Shown here one piece after another: positions 18,227 through 31,041 of a DNA stretch of 31,231 nucleotides (position 1 is its first letter; each line of letters begins with the position of its first letter). The notes under the pieces were generated by a model. That model searched no databases. It worked only from the letters and a program-made list of their open reading frames with translations, and had not been told where the DNA came from. A program made the position numbers and the translations under genes. This DNA is from Symsagittifera roscoffensis (lineage: Eukaryota; Xenacoelomorpha; Acoela; Convolutidae), in assembly GCF_963678635.1 (NCBI RefSeq), contig NW_026971339.1:1-31231 (forward strand). The letters run 5' to 3'.

Positions 18227-18939
18227 TTTTCGATTTGTGTTTTTGTTTGTGGTTAATTTTAGTCGTTTGAGCTTGTTTTGACAGTCGTTGGGGTTAGGAC
18301 TTAAAAATGTTTCAATGTTGCTTTATTAAAAAGAATCGTGATCGAGTCTACCTTTGATTCCTTTTGAGACTTGGGAAAAATGTACTTTTTTCTGTGAAAA
18401 TTTCGCCTGTTCGTGACTTTATATCATGTTAAGGTTGTAGCTCGGGCATTTGATTAATATAGCGCTACTGTATTTGTTGTTTCTATTTCTTGTGGTTCTG
18501 ATTCGCCTTGAGATACTTGGTTTATGGCGTATTTATTGTTCTTTTTCTTCACAATCATAATGTATAACTAATAAACCTTGTGGTCCTGTTCGAGGGGAGG
18601 GAGCTGGATGGAATGTTGACTCTAAATGAACAAGGGGAGAAACGGTTTTCAGAAAAAAAAACTATTAAAAGATATTTTCGAACATGGGTTATGGAAAGTT
18701 ATGTATCCAAGTGTATTTTATGTACATCTATCGTATTAATAGATAGGTTGTGTAGTGATAAATGGGGGAGGTGAAGATTGAGCTGTTATATTTGGTGGAG
18801 CTAGGGTAAGAGGGTGATTGACTAAACTATTTAGTTTTACTGATATTTCAAATTTAAGTGAAAATTGTCTTTTTGTATGGATCTGTATGTTGTGTTATTG
18901 TATGTCTTTGTGAATATCGTGTCTGTATTGTAACCTGTT
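18227..18939. other. Region without a recognised gene
   Basis: Upstream of the second env the minus strand gives short Ser/Glu/Thr-rich fragments (GESEPQEIETTN) that could be a pol tail, with stops in all frames. Nothing else is supported. Confidence 0.35.
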
Positions 18940-20276
18940 GAGTGCCCAATCATGTTATCTGTTGCTATCAATATGTTGATCAAATAAGGTAGGGTGTGCT
19001 ACGAATAGATTCCAATCTAATCTCAGAGGTATATTGTTGGTTAAGTGTTCTCTATATCTATCATCTAAATTTGAAGGGAAATTTAGTTTAAATGTTGTAT
19101 TTGGAGTTTGACTTAATGTTGAAGGGGTTGAAGGTAGTGATAAAGTTTCTGGTAGTGACAAAGATGTATCGGATGAGATATCTATAGGGTCATTTACTAA
19201 ATTTGATTCACCTTGAGTGAAAGCTTGTGTCATCCAATGTGGGAGACGTTGTGTTGAAGTTGGGGGGGTTAAAGGGATTTTTCTTGGTCAGATGTGGGGG
19301 TTGATCCTAAGTAATCCGATGGTATGTTTGGAAAACATTGATGTGAAACTGTTTATAATGGTGGGGCGGGGTACTTTGAAATGAGTTACTGGAAAGGTCT
19401 AGAGGATTTGGGGATGATGATAAGGGTATATTAAAATGAACTCTGGGTGTTACAAAATTTCTAATTCGTCCGGGATGGATTATTCGTCTATCTAATGTAA
19501 ATGTTTGATTTTGGTTTTGACTAGGATGTCCTGTTCTAGTGAGGTTTTGTAAGAGAGAAGGACAGATGTTGTATGTTGGTTCGTATTGCGATTTGCTTAG
19601 AGGTGCATGGGAAACTACGGGTATTAAAGATTCTGATGGTAACGCGTGTATTTCTTCAAATGTATAAGCATTTTCTTGAAATGAAACGCGTGTTGATGAT
19701 GGGGGTTGATTTGTTTCACTGGACGTTGTAGTTGTTGGAAGTTTCTGGGTTATCGCAGTCGGTGGGTGTTGTTGTGTTGGTTGTTGATTAGCAAATTTGA
19801 AATGTTTGAATTTTTTTCTTAGTATTCAAATCTATGCTGCTTATAGTTTTCTTCTATGAAACTGATTAAGAGGGTTGTTGCCTGTGTAAAGGTGACGACT
19901 GACTTTTTATACATTTACATATTGTCAAAATTAGACAAATTAGAAAGATAACAAAAATTAAAAAAAGAAGAAAGATGCCTTTGTTGTTGAATAAATGTCT
20001 TATCATTTAGATAGTTGTTGAAAAATTGTACCTGAGGGGGTGGTCAAGTATTTTTGAGAAATTGAGGCAGGCTTTTGTGGAGGAATAAAAAATTACAAAA
20101 AAAACTTGAAAAAAGATTGTGAAAATATAAAAAGTTTCGAAGTTATTGTTTTGAGAAGTTGAACTGTTTGAGAGAGTAGCATTTGAAAAAAGATTAGTTT
20201 TGTCGAAATTTTTTTTCCGAGTCAAAAATTGAGTTTGTTTTGAATGCTTAATGATTTTTGACAAGTGGGTTGCATA
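18940..20276 (-). pseudogene. env: Env C-terminal segment (TM and tail), copy R1a
   Basis: On the minus strand this encodes a Ser/Asn-rich membrane-proximal part, a TM helix (IFLLFLIFVIFLICLILTIC, about 19915-19975) followed by Lys/Cys residues, and a long Pro/Ser/Thr-rich tail ending near 18955 (PETLSLPSTPSTLSQTPN). The TM plus basic stop-transfer plus polar tail is the usual end of a retroviral-type env; the ectodomain is absent. Frames are interrupted several times. The whole block is repeated at 23011-24345 with only scattered differences. Confidence 0.6.
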
Positions 20277-20278
20277 AA

Positions 20279-21313
20279 TTGAAATCTATAAACTCTATGG
20301 TTTGGATTTGATTTCTTTGTAATTAAAAAAATTATAGTTTTTTGATCTGTAAATAGAACTGCTGGATGTTTTGATCCAAGCATTAAAAACTCATATTCTG
20401 TGAGAGTTTATAAGAGCTGTACACTCTCTCATAAGTGTAGAGAATCTAAGTTTGGCTTATGTAAGTATTCTTGAATTTGCTGAGATAAAACTAATTTTGT
20501 TTGTTCCTTTGTGTGATTTTAATAATGGTGCGCCAAATCCGATAAATTAGGCGTCGCGGATGGCGTAAAATGGTTGATCTAGATCTGAGATTGTATTTGA
20601 AATTTGTTCAGTGAGAAGTTTTTTCATTTCTTTAAATCTTTTTTGGTGTTCATCGTCCATTCAAAATTTTTTTGTTGTCTGAGAATATTATTATATGGTC
20701 TTAAGTATAACGCCATTTCTTAGACTTATTTTCTTAAAAAACTTAGCATTCCAAGAACTTCTTGGATTTTTTTTTTATTTGCTGGAGCATGAAGTTTTAT
20801 GATTGCGTCGATGCGAGATTTTAATGGTGTGATTGAATTTTCTTCAGTAATATGACCAAGGAATTCAACACGAGTAAGAAAGAAATGTGATTTATCTGGG
20901 GCTGCTTTAATGTTTTCCTTAAGTAGTATTTGGTGATATATTTCCATTACTTTAAACATTTTGTGCTTTGTTTGTGATTGCATGAAAACATCGTCTAATT
21001 AATTTATAACATTCCTGCTGAGAATAAATGGTCAAAAAAAACAACTCATGAATGCTGAAAAAGCTGCTGGTCCTATGAAAATTCCATAGAAAAGTCTATT
21101 AAATTCGTATTGTTGATTTCCTTTAACGAAATGAGTTAAGCGTCGTGATTGTTCCTCTTGTGGCATTTGATTATACGCGCTGTTCATGTCAGCTTGGTTA
21201 TACGCGCTGTAAAAAATTATCCATTTATTTTTGTGAGACCTACTTGATTTGGTTCTATAGGCCAATTACATTTAGATTCAACAATAAGTAAATTGAGGTA
21301 TCTAGCATCTAGA
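20279..21313 (-). pseudogene. pol: RT/RNase H fragment, copy R2a
   Basis: Direct repeat of 26562-27557, minus strand. It encodes ADMNSAYNQMP and NRLFYGIF..GPAAFS (RT palm), LDDVFMQSQTKHKM, VEFLGHITEEN, then RNase H with YAI.DA. The Tyr of the Y-LDD box is TAA, and two more TAA follow the FLRK at 20726; these stops are shared with R2b. It also has a small local duplication (TATACGCGCTG twice, about 21172-21208) that R2b lacks. It is a dead fragment, cut at TCTAGCATCTAGA. Confidence 0.8.
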
Positions 21314-22778
21314 CTTCAAGCAAATTAGCTACAGCACAAAGATTAAGTCTAACAAAATCAGGAAAATTTCAATTACTCATCGTTCCCACTCGAACAATGG
21401 AACATAACAAACTTTCAAATAAACCTTTCGAACAAACATTTCATATCACAGACAAAAAACACAACATTGTTGAAATACCATTTATTACTATATGCAATCC
21501 CACCACTAAAATCCTAAGTAGCAGAATACACATAAAGGATAAATACACAAGGATAAAAAACACATCACTCACATTCTTTCAAAGATTAATAAAAAAAGCT
21601 CCATTTTTTTCCAAGTTTTACCCTATATACAACCAAGAACGAACCACTTGAAACCATTATCAGGATATGCATACAACTTCTCAATAAGTCAAGTCCATCA
21701 ATACAAATATCAATAAGTCAAGTCCATTAATACAAATCAAAATAAACAACGACTAAATAAGTCCGACCTTGAATTCTAACCAATCCTTCATTTTTTTGAG
21801 TAAAAATCTCAACAATCAAAGACACGAAAAAGACAAGTTCAGGTATAATTTCAATGCACATATACAATAACTCCCTATATAAGTTAACGTTACCCCCTTG
21901 GACTTTTAGGATTTTGTGAAACCATTGCAACAATTTCTCCCACAGTAGAAACAACATTTAGAGCAAATAATGACCTAAAGTTATTAGATATAAATTAATC
22001 AACAACCCTCAATGATGAATTATCAATTAATAACATAAATAGTGATGCAAAACGAAAAACAGACTACTTTACAATAACACCTTATTTTGAACCAACATTT
22101 CAAATTTCGAAAAATACCACTGAACAACAGAAATGTCTTACAATGTTCAATTTCCAACACTCTTGAATTACACAACAAGAATTTGAACAATTAGCTGAAT
22201 TATTACTTAAATACCTAATGGTTTGTGCTTTATCTAAGTTTGATGTTGGAAAAAAAAATTCACTACTAAATCTACCTCCAAAACTTGACGCAGTTTTCAG
22301 AAAACAATGAGCAAGTAAAGATCCAATTCACTTACAAGATAAAATCAATAGGTCCCTAGATATCTTCGAACAATACGAAATCAATTCTCCAGTTAATAAA
22401 GAAGAACAACCAAAGAAAACACATTCATAAATCCTGTTATAATCCTCGCTAAATGAGAATCAATAAAAATTGTTCTAGATGCTAGATACCTCAATTTACT
22501 TATTGTTGAATCTAAATGTAATTGGCCTATAGAACCAATTCAAGTAGTTCTCACTAAAATAAATGGTTAATACTTTACAGCGCGTATAACCAAGCTGACA
22601 TGAACAGCGCGTATAATCAATTGCCACTAGAGGAACAATCACGACGCTTAACTCATTTTGTTAAAGGAAATCAACAATACGAATTTAATAGACTTTTCTA
22701 TGGAATTTTCATAGGACCAGCAGCTTTTTCAGCAATCATGAGTAAAATGTTTTGACCATTTATTCTCAGCAGGAATGT
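21314..22778 (+). pseudogene. pol: Inverted protease-to-RT fragment of element 2
   Basis: This is the reverse complement of 27263-28600, read here on the + strand. It has the post-protease VPTRTMEHNK segment (about 21388-21420), a variable linker, LDARYLN (about 22470-22490), then DMNSAYNQLP, NRLFYGIF and GPAAFS. It ends just before the catalytic DD box. It shares with R2a, but not with element 2 at 27 kb, the extra AGCGCGTATAACCAAG before DMNSAYNQ, so it was copied from R2a or its direct ancestor. Many frameshifts. Confidence 0.78.
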
Positions 22779-22794
22779 GTACTTGTGTATTTAA

Positions 22795-23010
22795 CCTTTA
22801 TGTGTATTTTACTATTTAGGATTTTAGTGGTGGGGTTGTATATAGTAATAAATGGTATTTCAACAATGTTGTGTTTTTTGTTTTTTGTCTGTGATATGAA
22901 ATGTTTGTTCGAAAGGTTTTTTTGAAAGTTTGTTATGTTCCATTGTTCGAGTGGGAACGATGAGTAATTGAAATTTTCTTGAGTTTGTTAGACTTAATCT
23001 TTAAGCTGTA
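22795..23010 (-). repeat. Short third copy of the post-protease segment
   Basis: Matches 28377-28584 in the same orientation and the inverse of about 21333-21545. It ends where env copy R1b begins. Confidence 0.8.
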
Positions 23011-24345
23011 GAGTGCCCTATCATGTTATCTGTTGCTATCAAGATGTTGACCAAATAAGGTTGGGCGTGTACGAATAGATTCCAATCTAATCTCAGAGGT
23101 ATATTGTTGGTTAAGTGTTCTCTATATCTATCATCTAAATTTGTAGGGAGATTTAGTTTAAATGTTGTAGTTGGAGTTTGACTTAATGTTGAAGGGTTGA
23201 AGGTGGTGATAAAAATTCTGGTAGTGACAAAGATGTATCAGATGAGATATCTCTAGGGTCATTTACTAAATTTGATTCACCTTGAGTGAAAGCTTGTGTC
23301 ATCCAATGTGGGAGACGTTGTGTTGAAGTTGGGGGGTTAAAGGGACTTTTCTGGTTCAGATGTGGGGGTTGATCCTAAGTAATCCGATGGTATGTTTGGA
23401 AAACATTGATGTGAAACCGTTTATAATGTTGGGGTGGTGTACTTTGAAATGAGTTACTGGAAAGGTCTAGAGGATTTGGGGATGATGATAAGGGTACATT
23501 AAAATGAGCTCTGGGTGTTGTAAAATTTCTATTTCGTCTGGGATGGATTATTCGTCTATCTATTGTAAATGTTTGATTTTGGTTTTGACTAGGATGTCTT
23601 GTTCCATTGAGGTTTTGTAAGAGAGAAAGATAGATGTTGTATGTTGGTTCGCATTGCGGTTTGCTTAGAGGTGCATGGCAAACTACGGGTATTAAAGATT
23701 CTGATGGTAACGCGTGTCTTTCTTCAATTGTATAAGAATTTTCTTGAAATGAAATGCGTGTTGATGATGGGGGTTGATTTGTTTCACTGGACGTTGGTGT
23801 TGTTGGAAGTTCCTGGGTTATCGCAGTCGGTGGGGGTTGTTGTGTTGGTTATTGATTAGCAAATTTGAAATGTTTGAATTTTTTTCTTAGTATTAAAATC
23901 TATGCTGCTTAGAGTTTTCTTCTATGAAACTGATTAAGAGGGTTGTTGCCAGTGCAAAGGTGACGACTGCCTTTTTATACATTTACATATTGTCAAAATT
24001 AGAGAAAATAGAAAGTTGACAAAAATTAATAAAAGAAGAAAGATGCCTTTGTTGTTGAATAAATGTCTTAACATTTAGATAGTTGTTGAATAATTGTACC
24101 TGAGGAGGTGGTCAAGTATTTTTGAGAAATTGAGACAGGCTTTTGTGGGGGAATGACAAATCTCAAAAAAAAACTTGAAAAAATATTGTGAAAAATGAAA
24201 ATGTTTCGAAATTATTGTTTTGAGAAGTTGAACTGTTTGAGAGAGTAGCATTTGAAAAAAGATTAGTTTCGTCGAAATTTTTTTTCCGAGTCAAAAATTG
24301 AGTGTGGTCAGATTGCTTAATGATTTTTGACAAGTGGGTTGCATA
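23011..24345 (-). pseudogene. env: Env C-terminal segment, copy R1b
   Basis: Near-identical direct repeat of 18940-20276, with the same TM and tail content on the minus strand. Both copies begin at GAGTGCCC and end at GTGGGTTGCATA, with unrelated sequence outside, so the boundaries are sharp. In this copy the upstream neighbour (24346-24810) separates it from the integrase end of element 2, a more natural order than R1a, which abuts an RT fragment. Confidence 0.6.
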
Positions 24346-24810
24346 TGGGCAATTCCTGGTGAGGGCAAGTCTGAAGGTCGAGGAATGAGCTTCCTAGTTT
24401 TTTTTATCGGAAGATTGGGGGTATTCAGGAGTTATATCTATTTTAGGCTTATTTAATATTTTTCTTTGGGGGAAATGTGGAGTGTAAGTTGAGACATTTT
24501 TGTTGAATTTTGTACTGGTTGACAGGGGAAGGTTGTAACATTCAGATTTTGTTTTTTTTTTCAGTTGTCAAATATAAGCGTGTTGCTTATTTTTGACCTG
24601 AAGGTCTTTACTTTTCAGTTTCGTTTGTCTTTGAAGTGAGCAATGTGTAAGCTAATGAATTGGTGTCAGAAAGGAGTGGTGTTAAAATAGATTCTGATTT
24701 GCTGAAATTGAACTAGTTATTTCAGAGTGTTAACATGGAGTATAGAAAAGATAAGAAAATTTTGCTACTTTTAAAACGTTTAAGATGGTTAAATTTTTTC
24801 GAAGAGGTCT
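24346..24810. other. Gap between integrase end and env tail of element 2
   Basis: The minus strand shows short fragments (ECYNLPLSTSTK, DITPEYPQSS) with stops; possibly the remains of a pol end or env N-terminus after deletion. No supported gene. Confidence 0.35.
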
Positions 24811-27800
24811 CTAAAATTCAACTTTCTTCAATATTTTAGGTTGTGGAATGAACGTTTTGTAATCTTTCTGTGCTTGATTTCGGAGTCGTGATGATTGTCG
24901 TTGTTGAGATTTTTCTTTTGATTCTTGTGATAAAACTTTTTCTTCTATTTGTGGGTGATGAAAGTGGTCTTCATCATGAGTATGTAGTGTTAAGTTATAA
25001 CAGATTGAATCTTTATTTGGTTGGCAATGACCTTGTGCATTTTTTGAGGTGTTTGCTGGGAACATTATTGGGTTCCGTGGTTTTTGATTAAAAAAACCAT
25101 ATCGTAAAGTGATAATCCTAGAGTTGTTGCTATCTGTGAGTTATATGCTAAGAGGAATAATTTCACGTCTCTTGACCATTCGGTATATTTTGTATCATTT
25201 CCTTTTATGATACATCTGAGGTATTCTTGTAGTGAATGGTTGATACCTTCGACTGAACCATTACTCCATGGAGCATGGGACGTTCGGGGTTTATTTTTAA
25301 TAAATATGGAGATGGCATTATGTGATGATATCAATATTTTTGAATGCAATGCCATTATCTGTGACAAAGATTTCTGGTAAACCAAATTTTTCTATCCAGT
25401 GTTCGTAGAGTGTTGTATATGCGTAATAAGCATCATAATGAGGTAAAGGGCTGAGTTCTACATAGTGTGTAAATGCATCAACTATAACCATTATGTATGA
25501 GTTTCCTTCTGAGGAGGGTGATATCGGTCCTTTTGTGTCAAATGAGAATCTGTGGTTGAAATATAAACTTTGTCTTTTAAAGTCTTGTTTCTATGCTATT
25601 TGTTTCTGATGTGGATATGGTTTTTTAATTGGCATGTTATGCAATCCTTACATTTTATTTTAATCCAAATTGGTGCATTTGGAAGGTGAAAATTTTTGAA
25701 AAAAAGTCAGGTATGTTTTTTTCTGATTCTGCATGTCTTTTTGTATTTGAGGAGTGTGAAATATGAAATACTAGGAGTATCCTTTTTAATAGTAGATAGG
25801 TTACTTTTAATTCAGATGTTTGGTATTCCAAAATATTAGTGTTCTCAGTTATGGATGTGATACCAAATTTTCTTAAAAATTTAGGAGAAATGTTTTGTTT
25901 CCTAGAATTGTGATGTCTGCCTTTACGGGTTTTGTTTTAAGTTTGTGCCAAGACTTAGTTTGTCTAATGACTGGGTCAAAGTTTTGGTTTTTCTGTAAAA
26001 GTTCCAGTGTCTTTTTTTGTGTGGCTGAAAGAAAAAAGTTTTCAATTTCTGTTTTTGAGAGAGGTATATTATCTAGAGGTTCAATTAGATTATAACCTTG
26101 ATTTAGTGTGTATTTTGAATCTAAGTCTGAAGGTCCTGATAAATTTATAATTTCAGTTAGGTTTTTTTTTTCTACTAAGGGAAATAGGTCTGTTCTATAC
26201 ATTTTTTGTTTAAAGGGTTTTTGTTGTGTATTGTTCTTAATCCATGATGAATAATGTATCGGTTTAAATGTAGAGTTTCCTAACAATTCTACTTCGTAAT
26301 GATTTTTTTGGCAATCTAGATATAGTGCAAAAAGTTATAAATTAGTATCAAGCTCAGGTGCATTATCAAGGTCAGTTTTTGCTGGATATTTACCTTCTAA
26401 TCCGGGCGGTCTTTTCCGTCTTTTGCAAAGAAAAACTTGATATTTTAGAGTATTGCTACCGTCCTTCTTCTGTTACCAATTCGACTGAGTGTATCTGGTA
26501 ATGCAAGATTTGTTCCGGCAGTCCAGACTATATGTAAGTTTGGGAATTTCTTTAGAATTAGTTGAAATCTATAAACTCTATGGTTTGGATTTGATTTTGA
26601 TCTGTAAATAGAACTGCTGGACGTTTTGATCCAAGTATTAAAAATTCATATTCTGTGAGAGTTTGTAACAGCTGTACATTCTCTCATAAGTGTAGAGAAT
26701 CTAAGTTTGGCTTGTGTAAGTATTCTTGAATTTGCTGAGATAAAACTCATTTTGTTTGTTCCTTTGTGTAATTTTAATAATGGTGCGCCAAATCCGATAA
26801 TTGAGGCATCGCAGATGGCGTAAAATAGTTGATCTAGATCTGAGATTGTATTTGATATTTGTTCAGTGAAAAGTTGTTTCATTTCTTCAAATCTTTTTTG
26901 GTGTTCTTCGTCCATTCAAAAATTTTTTGTTGTCTGAGAATATTATAATATGCTCTTAAGTATAACTCCATTTCTTAGACTTATTTTCTTAAAAAGTTTA
27001 GCATTCCAAGAACTTCTTGAATTTTCTCTTTATTTGCTGGAGCATGAACTTTTATGATTGCGTCTATGCGAGATTTTAATGGTGTGATTGAATTTTCTTC
27101 AGTAATATGACCAAGGAATTCAACACGAGTAAGAAAGAAATGTGATTTATCTGGGGCTGCTTTAATGTTTTCCTTAAGTAGTATTTGGTGATATATTTCC
27201 ATTACTTTAAATATTTTGTGCTTTGTTTGTGATTGCATGAAAACATCGTCTAATTAATTTATAACATTCCTGCTGAGAATAAATGGTCAAAAAATTTAAC
27301 TCGTGAATGCTGAAAAAGCTGCTGGTCCTATGAAAATTCCATAGAAAAGTCTATTAAATTCGTATTGTTGATTTCCATTAACGAAATGAGTTAAGCGTCG
27401 TGATTGTTCCTCTAGTGGCATTTGATTATACGCGCTGTTCATGTCAGCTGTTGTAAAGTATTATCCATTTATTTAAGTGAGAACTACTTGAATTGGTTCT
27501 ACAGGCCAATTACATTTAGATTCATCAAAAAGTAAATTGAGGTATCTAGCATCTAGAACAATTTTTTTTCATTCTCAATTAGCGAGAATTATAACGGGAT
27601 TTATGAATGTGTTTGATTTGGTTGTTCTTCTTTATTAACTGGAGAATTGATTTCGTATTGTTCTAAGATTTCTAGTGACGTATTGATTTTATCTTGTAAG
27701 TGAATTGGAACTTTACTTGCTCATTGTTTTCTGAAAACTGCGTCAAGTTTTGGAGGTATATTTACTAGTGAATTCACTTTTCCAAAATCAAACTTAGATA

Positions 27801-28740
27801 AAGCACAAACCATTGGGTATTTAAGTAATAGTTCTGCTAATTGTTCAAATTCTTGTTGTGTAATTCAAGAGTGTTGGAAATTGAACATTGTAAGACATTT
27901 CTGTTGTTCAGTGGTATTTTTCGAAATTTGGAATGTTGGTTCAAAATAAGGTGTTTTTGTAAAGTAGTCTGTATTTTGTTTTGCATCACTATTTATGTTA
28001 TTTATTGATAATTTATCATTGAGGGCTGTTGATTAATTTATATCTATTAACTTTAGGTCGTTATTTACTCTAAATGTTGTTTCTACTGTGGGAGAAATTG
28101 TTGCAATGGTTTCAGAAAATCCTAAAAGTCCTAGGGGTAACGTTAATTTATATAGGGAGTTATTGTATATTTGCATTGAAATTATATCTGAACATGTCTT
28201 TTTTGTGTCTTTGATTGTTGAGATTGTTACTCGAAAAAATTGAAGGATTGGTTAGAATTCAAGGTCGGACATATTTACTCGTTTATTTTGATTTGTATTG
28301 ATGGACTTGACTTATTGATATTTGTATTGATGGACTTGACTTATTGAGAAGTTGTATGCATATCCTGATAAATTATCCTTTATGTGTATTCTACTATTTA
28401 GAATTTTAGTGGTGGGATTGTATATGGTAATAAATGGTATTTCAACAATGTTGTGTTTTTATCTGTGATTTGAAATGTTTGTTCAAAAGGTTTAATTGAA
28501 TGTTTATTATGTTCCATTGTTCGAGTGGGAACGATGAGTAATCGAAAATTTCCTGAGTTTGTTAGACTTAATCTTTGTGCTGTAGCTAATTTGCTTGAAG
28601 TCTTTGAATAACATTTTTGGATAAAGAGTTTGTATTTCATTCCATGTGGGAATATTTATAGTTTTTATTTTGTTCCTGAGTCTATTAGGAAATCAATTTC
28701 AAGGTCTGGTGAAAGAAACTCTCTGTTTTTTGGACTTTCT
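24811..28740 (-). pseudogene. pol: Pol of element 2 (PR-RT-RH-IN), decayed
   Basis: Read on the minus strand. Protease: FLIDSGT, DSG at 28671-28682, quickly followed by stops. RT: 27557 to about 26950, with DMNSAYNQMP and NRLFYGIF; its Y-LDD Tyr is TAA, then VEFLGHI. RNase H: YAICDAS, LMRECTA and LFTDQ (about 26590-26850). Integrase: linker 26286-25873, a zinc-finger remnant (HSSNTKRH, CKDC.TC), catalytic Asp in IVDAFTHYVE (about 25475), Asp in TDNG (about 25358), and Glu in NGSVEGINHSLQ (about 25250), so all three DDE residues survive. The C-terminus runs to 24811. Numerous stops and frameshifts make it non-functional. Confidence 0.88.
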
Positions 28741-29179
28741 AAGAGACGAGGGATTGTCCAAATTTTTCTTTTGGTAATTGTTCTTTATTCATATATTTCG
28801 ATATAAATTATTCGTGCTTGAACTTTCTTTAAGTTCTTGTTCGTTGTAATCTGTTATGTATTGTTTTGTCTGATTTTTCGAAGTTGCTTTTATATTCATT
28901 GTTTTGATAATAATCCGAGTCAATTGATGTTTCATATTCATTTTCAAAATTAAACAAGTTTAATCAAAGCGTATTTTCTGTTTCGCTCACATCATCTGTG
29001 GATTCACAATTTATGTGATTCAGTTGTAACTCTGAATTTTCTGTGTTGTCAATACTGGGAGGGTCTTCAGTTGATTGTACCTGATTAATTTGTCTTTGAT
29101 GTTTAGGTGTTTTACTTCTATACTCGTTTTCTGGTGAACTTTGATATACGCATTATTTCTGTGTGGTGACTGAGAATAT
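28741..29179 (-). other. Gag-pol junction zone of element 2, decayed
   Basis: Minus-strand fragments rich in Asn/Ser/Glu with stops; probably the gag end and protease start. No TTTAAAC slippery heptamer is found here, unlike in element 1. Confidence 0.4.
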
Positions 29180-31041
29180 TTTCTCTGTCGATTTTGATAA
29201 TTAGAATGTCAATTCCTGGAATTGTCATGTGATCTATTGAGATTAATATTGTAGTTTGATCTATTGTTTGAATAGTTTCGTGATCTATTATCTGAGTATT
29301 GTCTATTTCTCTATTTCTACTGTTTGAGTAATTCCTGTTTCGATTATATGAGGTAATACTGGAATGGTCGTTTGAAAATTATCTATTTCCAGAATTTGAA
29401 TGAGAACAATTTCTATTGTAACAGTTTGATCTTGAATAATTAATTTGATGTTGACTGTTTGGACTGTTTGTTCGACTATATCTTTTTTGTGAGAAATTTT
29501 GTGATTTTCTTCGATCTGGAGATGTTCCGCGATAGTTATTTCGATAAGGTGATTATTGTCTAAATTTATTATATTTATCTGGGATTGGTTTTCCTGAACT
29601 ATTATTACTGTGAATAATCGTGTTTGGTAATTTCTGGCCTTTTTTCATGTACTGACAAAAGGAATTATTTGGTTCTCTATATGGTTTGTTCTGAATATCT
29701 TGTTTATTTTGTCTACATTCAGCGATGCTATGTCCATATCTACGGCAATAGTTACACCTTTTTTTGAATGATGGTTTACTTTTAAAATTTGGATTTTTCT
29801 CGTAGATATTTAATATTTGAGTGATTGTTTCAGCTAGTTTATGGTCGGAGTCATGAATGTTATTTATTTCTGAAGTATCCGTATAGATGTTGTTTAGTTA
29901 TTGTAATTTTAAATTTTCTGTTTCTAACAACTTCATAGTGATTTCAACTTGTTCTAATTTGTCTACTAGTTTTCGGAAATCTATATCAGGTTCTCGAATT
30001 GAAGATGGATGTGATGCTCTCTTTTTTATTGCTTTGTTTCATAATTGTGGTATTAGATTCATCATTAAGACTTCTGTCATCTTTGTGTTTTTATAACAGT
30101 GCGTATTTAGAGAAGATGCTTTTTCTTATTAATGTTTGTATTCTTAGTGCAAGTTGCTTAATTGTTTCATTAGGGAGTCTACGGATTTTGTTGCATAGAA
30201 CTCTTTGATGTTTTTTCAGAGTCCAACAATTCTGAAAATTCTTGTGGGAATATATTCCAGTCTGCTTTAATGTTTTAAGATAAAACTGAAAACAATTTTT
30301 AGGCTGCGCCGTCAAGTGTAGTTTGGATTATAGCTGTGCGTCTATGTATCCAATTTTGATGAATTGGCATTTTTGCTGGTTCAGGTCCTATAATTAAAAA
30401 AGAGTTACCTGTCTCTGCGTTTGAATAATCTTTTACAGAGTGTTCAGGATCTGTCCGTGTGAATTACATTAGTAGTTTATTAGAAGAAATAGAAGAATTA
30501 CCCATGAGGTATGGATTCATAGTCAATTGAAGGGATTCTGCGGCATTTGGTATTTGAGAAAGTTTTGTAACTTGTGTTTTTGTAATTTCAGGTTGTTGTA
30601 AATTATATGGTAATGGGATTTCATTTTGCGTTTGCGTTGTTTGATAACTTTGTGTTTTTAAAGGATTTTGTGATTGGAAATATTTATTATATGATGCTGA
30701 GTTTTGTTTTGGAAGAGTGTCGTGTTTGTTCATTTCGTGTACATGGTTCAAAAAGATCTGTTTGATAAGTGGGATCTAGTTGATCAATATTCCAGTTATT
30801 ATTTTGTTGATTTCTGTTAAATGGTTGTTAAATTTGGCTAAAACTTTCTTCATCCTCTGAATGATGTGCTTGATTTCTTGTAAGATGTTTATTAAATATG
30901 TTCTTTTTTAGTGAAAAACGGGAATTTTTCGCTACGATCCACTGTAGCTCGTTGTTGATCGTTGAAAAAAACTGAGTGAGAGGCTTGTTGTTTTATTTTT
31001 TGATTGTAGTTTTGTGTCTGTTGTTGATTTTGACTGTTCAT
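29180..31041 (-). pseudogene. gag: Gag of element 2, decayed
   Basis: ATG at 31041-31039 begins a Gln/Asn-rich N-terminus (MNSQNQQQTQNYNQK), stopped by tandem TAA near 30895; further Gag-like pieces lie at 30751-30464 and 30315-30091, the latter with a capsid motif (LPNETIKQLALRIQTLI). A CX2CX4HX4C zinc knuckle (CNYC..H...C) spans 29715-29756, followed downstream by a long Arg/Asn/Ser-rich stretch to about 29180. This is the same domain order as the element 1 Gag, but clearly a different subfamily by sequence. Several frameshifts and stops. Confidence 0.8.

Noticed and set aside
23641-25091. Plus-strand ORFs of 72 to 84 codons
   Set aside because: Antisense shadows of the minus-strand env tail and integrase; compositionally biased, no motifs.
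28290-28350. Short tandem repeat as a CRISPR-like array
   Set aside because: Two copies of a 29-bp unit with no spacers, shared with the inverted fragment near 21690-21740; a simple duplication.
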